Assembly (NCBI GenBank): GCA_040398425.1
Contig: JBBATZ010000002.1
Span: 93,845 to 157,844, forward strand
DNA: 64,000 nt
Source of the DNA: UBA7672 sp040398425
GTDB taxonomy: Bacteria; Pseudomonadota; Alphaproteobacteria; Caulobacterales; Hyphomonadaceae
Direction of reading: 5' to 3'
Under the pieces are notes generated by a model, which was not told the DNA's origin, did no database searches, and worked only from the letters and a program-made list of their open reading frames with translations. Positions 62,133 through 64,000 of the stretch are shown in pieces. Each line of letters opens with the position of its first letter. Positions within the stretch are counted from its first letter, which is position 1. Both the position numbers and the translations under genes were made by a program.

Positions 62133-63171
62133 TCAGCTCCAGAGGTCGCCGAGGCCGAGAGACTCAAGGAATCCCCCGGGTGCTGCGAGGGGATAGGTGT
62201 TGCTGGTCGCCCGATCGTCGAGGCGGTGCATCAACGACTGGACGGACGGCCCCGTGCGGACGCCGACTAGCTCAAGCCGCCGAACCAGTTCGCGCAGGGT
62301 CGAGTCGTCCAGATCGGCGTTGTCCGGCGCTTTCGCTTCCGCCAGGCGCCAGCCCGCAGCATCGCAGATGAGGGCGATGACAGCTTCCGATTTGTCGCCC
62401 CAGACATAGGCCGCCATCTTGCCGTCTGCGAGGCGTCCGCCATGGTCGGCGAGGCAGTTGCGGAACTCGCGCGCCACGCCCTCAAGTTGCTTGCGGTTCA
62501 CGATGCGCGCGAATGGGGGGGGAGAACTGGAGCAGGAGGCGCCGGGCGGAACACATCCGGCGTCATGTCCTCGTAGGCGCGCATGAAAACCTGCCGCACC
62601 TCCCCCACCGCCGCGCAATCCGCGCGCCGGCCCCCGGTTCGCGCATCAGGACTGCGAGCTGGAATGCGCGCGCAAGATCAGCGGCGGCGCCCGCAGACAA
62701 CATGACGCGAACGATCGGGGCCACGCGGAGCGCAGGCGGCAGGGTATTGAGCGGCGCGAAGGTGTCAGGACGCACGTCGTCGAGGTGACGCAGCACTTCG
62801 TTGGCCATCGGGTCAGCCATCAGCTGCAGAAAGGTTTCGTAGTGTTCCCGCCGCCATAGAGTCTCGCCCGCCTTGGAGAGCGCACGCATCAGGCCCGTGG
62901 CCAGGTCGCCGGCCATAGCTTCGGCCACGATGGCGTCACGCTGATACTCCACCAGCCGGCGGATATCAGAGGGTGCCAGGGTTTGGCGGGCCAGGCCCGC
63001 GAGCGCGATCGCTGCGGCGTGGCGGCGCGCGGCGGGGAGCGCGAAAAATTCGGCGTGCGGCGCTGCCCAGAGCTGCGCCACCGCATCGGCGAAATCGCCG
63101 GCGATGAACGCCAGCAAGGGCGTCGCGATGCGCGCCCGCTGGGGGGCGCGGTTGAACATTTGCGCGACCAT
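62133..63171 (-). pseudogene. Gene broken by two homopolymer frameshifts
   Basis: Three reading frames join smoothly. Frame 1 runs from ATG 63171 (M-V-A-Q-M-F-N-R) to about 62640. After one missing base, probably in the G run at about 62631-62635 (minus strand), the frame with V-F-M-R-A-Y-E-D-M-T-P-D-V-F-R-P continues. A second missing base in the 8-C run at 62515-62522 restores the frame with F-A-R-I-V-N-R-K-Q-L to the stop at 62133. The joined protein would be about 346 residues. The C-terminal part (R-N-C-L-A-D-H and E-A-K-A-P-D-N) faintly recalls the PcfJ-like pattern. Miscalled homopolymers are an alternative. Confidence 0.65.
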
Positions 63172-63496
63172 TGTCGCGTCTCCTCTCGACGTGCGTCCGC
63201 AATGCCGCCGGAAGGGCGGATTATCGAGGACGCGGCTCAGCGCGCACAGGATTGTGCGGCGGCTAGGTTCTGTTTCGTGAGGTCAGACGCTTCCGGACCA
63301 AACCGGGGAGCGCTGACCGCCCCCTGGGATGCAGAGGGGCGAACTGGCTAAATTCAGTCGCCTCATGGCCGGTATGGCTCCATTGAAGTGCGGGAGATGT
63401 CCCCCGACGTTGGCCTAGCTAGATGACGATTTGGGCGGCATTTTGGCATTCGTCCGTTTCCCTCTAGGGTGGACGAAGTTTTTCTGGAGAGAGTTG
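63172..63496. other. 325-base divergent intergenic region
   Basis: Between the broken gene starting at 63171 on the minus strand and the lipoprotein at 63497. No reading frame or RNA gene is recognisable; it presumably holds the promoters of both genes. Confidence 0.5.
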
Positions 63497-64000
63497 ATGA
63501 TGAAGCGCGCCGCCCTTGCCCTGTTGCTGCTGAGCGCCTGCGCGCCGGAAGCCGCCCCGCCAACGGAGCCGGAAGCGCCTGTGGTTGAGACACCCGTCGC
63601 CCCTGCCGCAAAAGCGGGTGATGCAGAGAAATACAAGGCGGCGCCAGCGGGCGAGATTACGGTGACGTCTCCCGCAGCCGGCGCGCGCGTGACGAGCCCG
63701 CTGGTCGCCGAAGGCAGCGCCATCAACACCTGGTTCTTTGAGGGGCAGTTCGTCGCCGAGCTTGTTGTCGATGGTGAAGTATTGGTGCAGGCGCCGGCGA
63801 TGCAGGCGGGCGAGACGGCATGGACAGACCCCGGGCCGGTGAATTTCAAGGCCGAGCTGGCGTTCGCTGTCACCAGGCAAACGAATGCCGAGCTGATCCT
63901 CAGCGAGGACATGCCGGAGTACATCGACGAGGCGAACGACATTCGGGGACCCGCGCGGTCCGTCCGCATCCCTGTCGTGTTGCTGCCTGCGGCGAACTAG
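63497..64000 (+). CDS. Gmad2-domain lipoprotein
   Basis: 167 residues. Signal peptide with lipobox L-L-S-A-C, a Pro/Glu/Ala linker, and a C-terminal immunoglobulin-like Gmad2 domain: I-T-V-T-S-P-A-A-G-A-R-V-T-S-P-L-V-A-E-G-S-A, then F-F-E-G-Q-F-V-A-E-L, then P-V-V-L-L near the end. The domain is found in spore germination and other secreted proteins. GGAGAGAG before ATG 63497 supports the start; ATG 63500 is one codon later. The stop is the last codon of the window. Confidence 0.85.
   Translation: MMKRAALALLLLSACAPEAAPPTEPEAPVVETPVAPAAKAGDAEKYKAAPAGEITVTSPAAGARVTSPLVAEGSAINTWFFEGQFVAELVVDGEVLVQAPAMQAGETAWTDPGPVNFKAELAFAVTRQTNAELILSEDMPEYIDEANDIRGPARSVRIPVVLLPAAN

Overview
The window is a gene-dense, GC-rich stretch with alphaproteobacterial gene families and gene order: an mreC-mreD-mrdA-mrdB operon, a cobA/DUF2849/sulfite reductase/DUF934/APS reductase operon, a STAS-fused MlaE transporter and a large membrane coiled-coil protein. 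I infer a Caulobacterales/Hyphomonadaceae-like bacterium; no rRNA, tRNA, CRISPR array or complete insertion sequence was seen, so the assignment rests on gene content.

Layout. 0-4.1 kb: cell-elongation operon (mreC end, mreD, PBP2, RodA). 4.1-7.8 kb: SNF-family transporter, proline iminopeptidase, a lipoprotein and a DUF423 membrane protein. 7.9-11.4 kb: Mla-type lipid transport operon (permease, ATPase, MCE protein, auxiliary lipoprotein), convergent with a 668-residue membrane coiled-coil protein. 14-20.5 kb: orphan Hpt protein, outer-membrane porin divergent from an Rrf2 regulator, then a complete sulfate ABC importer (sbp, cysT, cysW, cysA). 20.5-30.8 kb: broken LysE exporter, DHA2 efflux pump, Tat-lipoprotein dienelactone hydrolase, two Fe(II)/2OG oxygenases around a nucleoside transporter, a gene-free 0.74 kb stretch with hairpins, a PqaA-like hydrolase and a LysR regulator. 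30.9-35.6 kb: assimilatory sulfate reduction operon with an embedded glutathione transferase. 36.6-40.3 kb: HAD phosphatase and MFS pump behind a VOC/YjbR/ArsR/SRPBCC operon. 40.4-46.5 kb: small secreted lipoproteins, enoyl-CoA hydratase, and an SRAP/YedK-family protein that has lost its catalytic residues. 46.5-53.9 kb: thiC under a TPP riboswitch, three related PH-like membrane proteins, a membrane LuxR regulator, cytochrome b and a thioesterase. 53.9-64 kb: broken esterase, metallo-beta-lactamase/rhodanese fusion, broken DUF1697 gene, GNAT, NIPSNAP-like protein, acyl-CoA synthetase, AsmA-like protein, a twice-frameshifted gene and a Gmad2 lipoprotein.

Functional links. The importer at 16.6-20.5 kb and the reductive operon at 30.9-35.6 kb together cover sulfate uptake, siroheme methylation, APS reduction and sulfite reduction; the MBL-rhodanese protein at 54.8 kb could handle persulfide sulfur. 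The most unusual points are the non-catalytic SRAP protein, five genes broken by in-frame stops (TAA, TAA, TAG, TGA) or homopolymer frameshifts, the GST inside the cys operon, and the porin/Rrf2/sulfate-importer arrangement.
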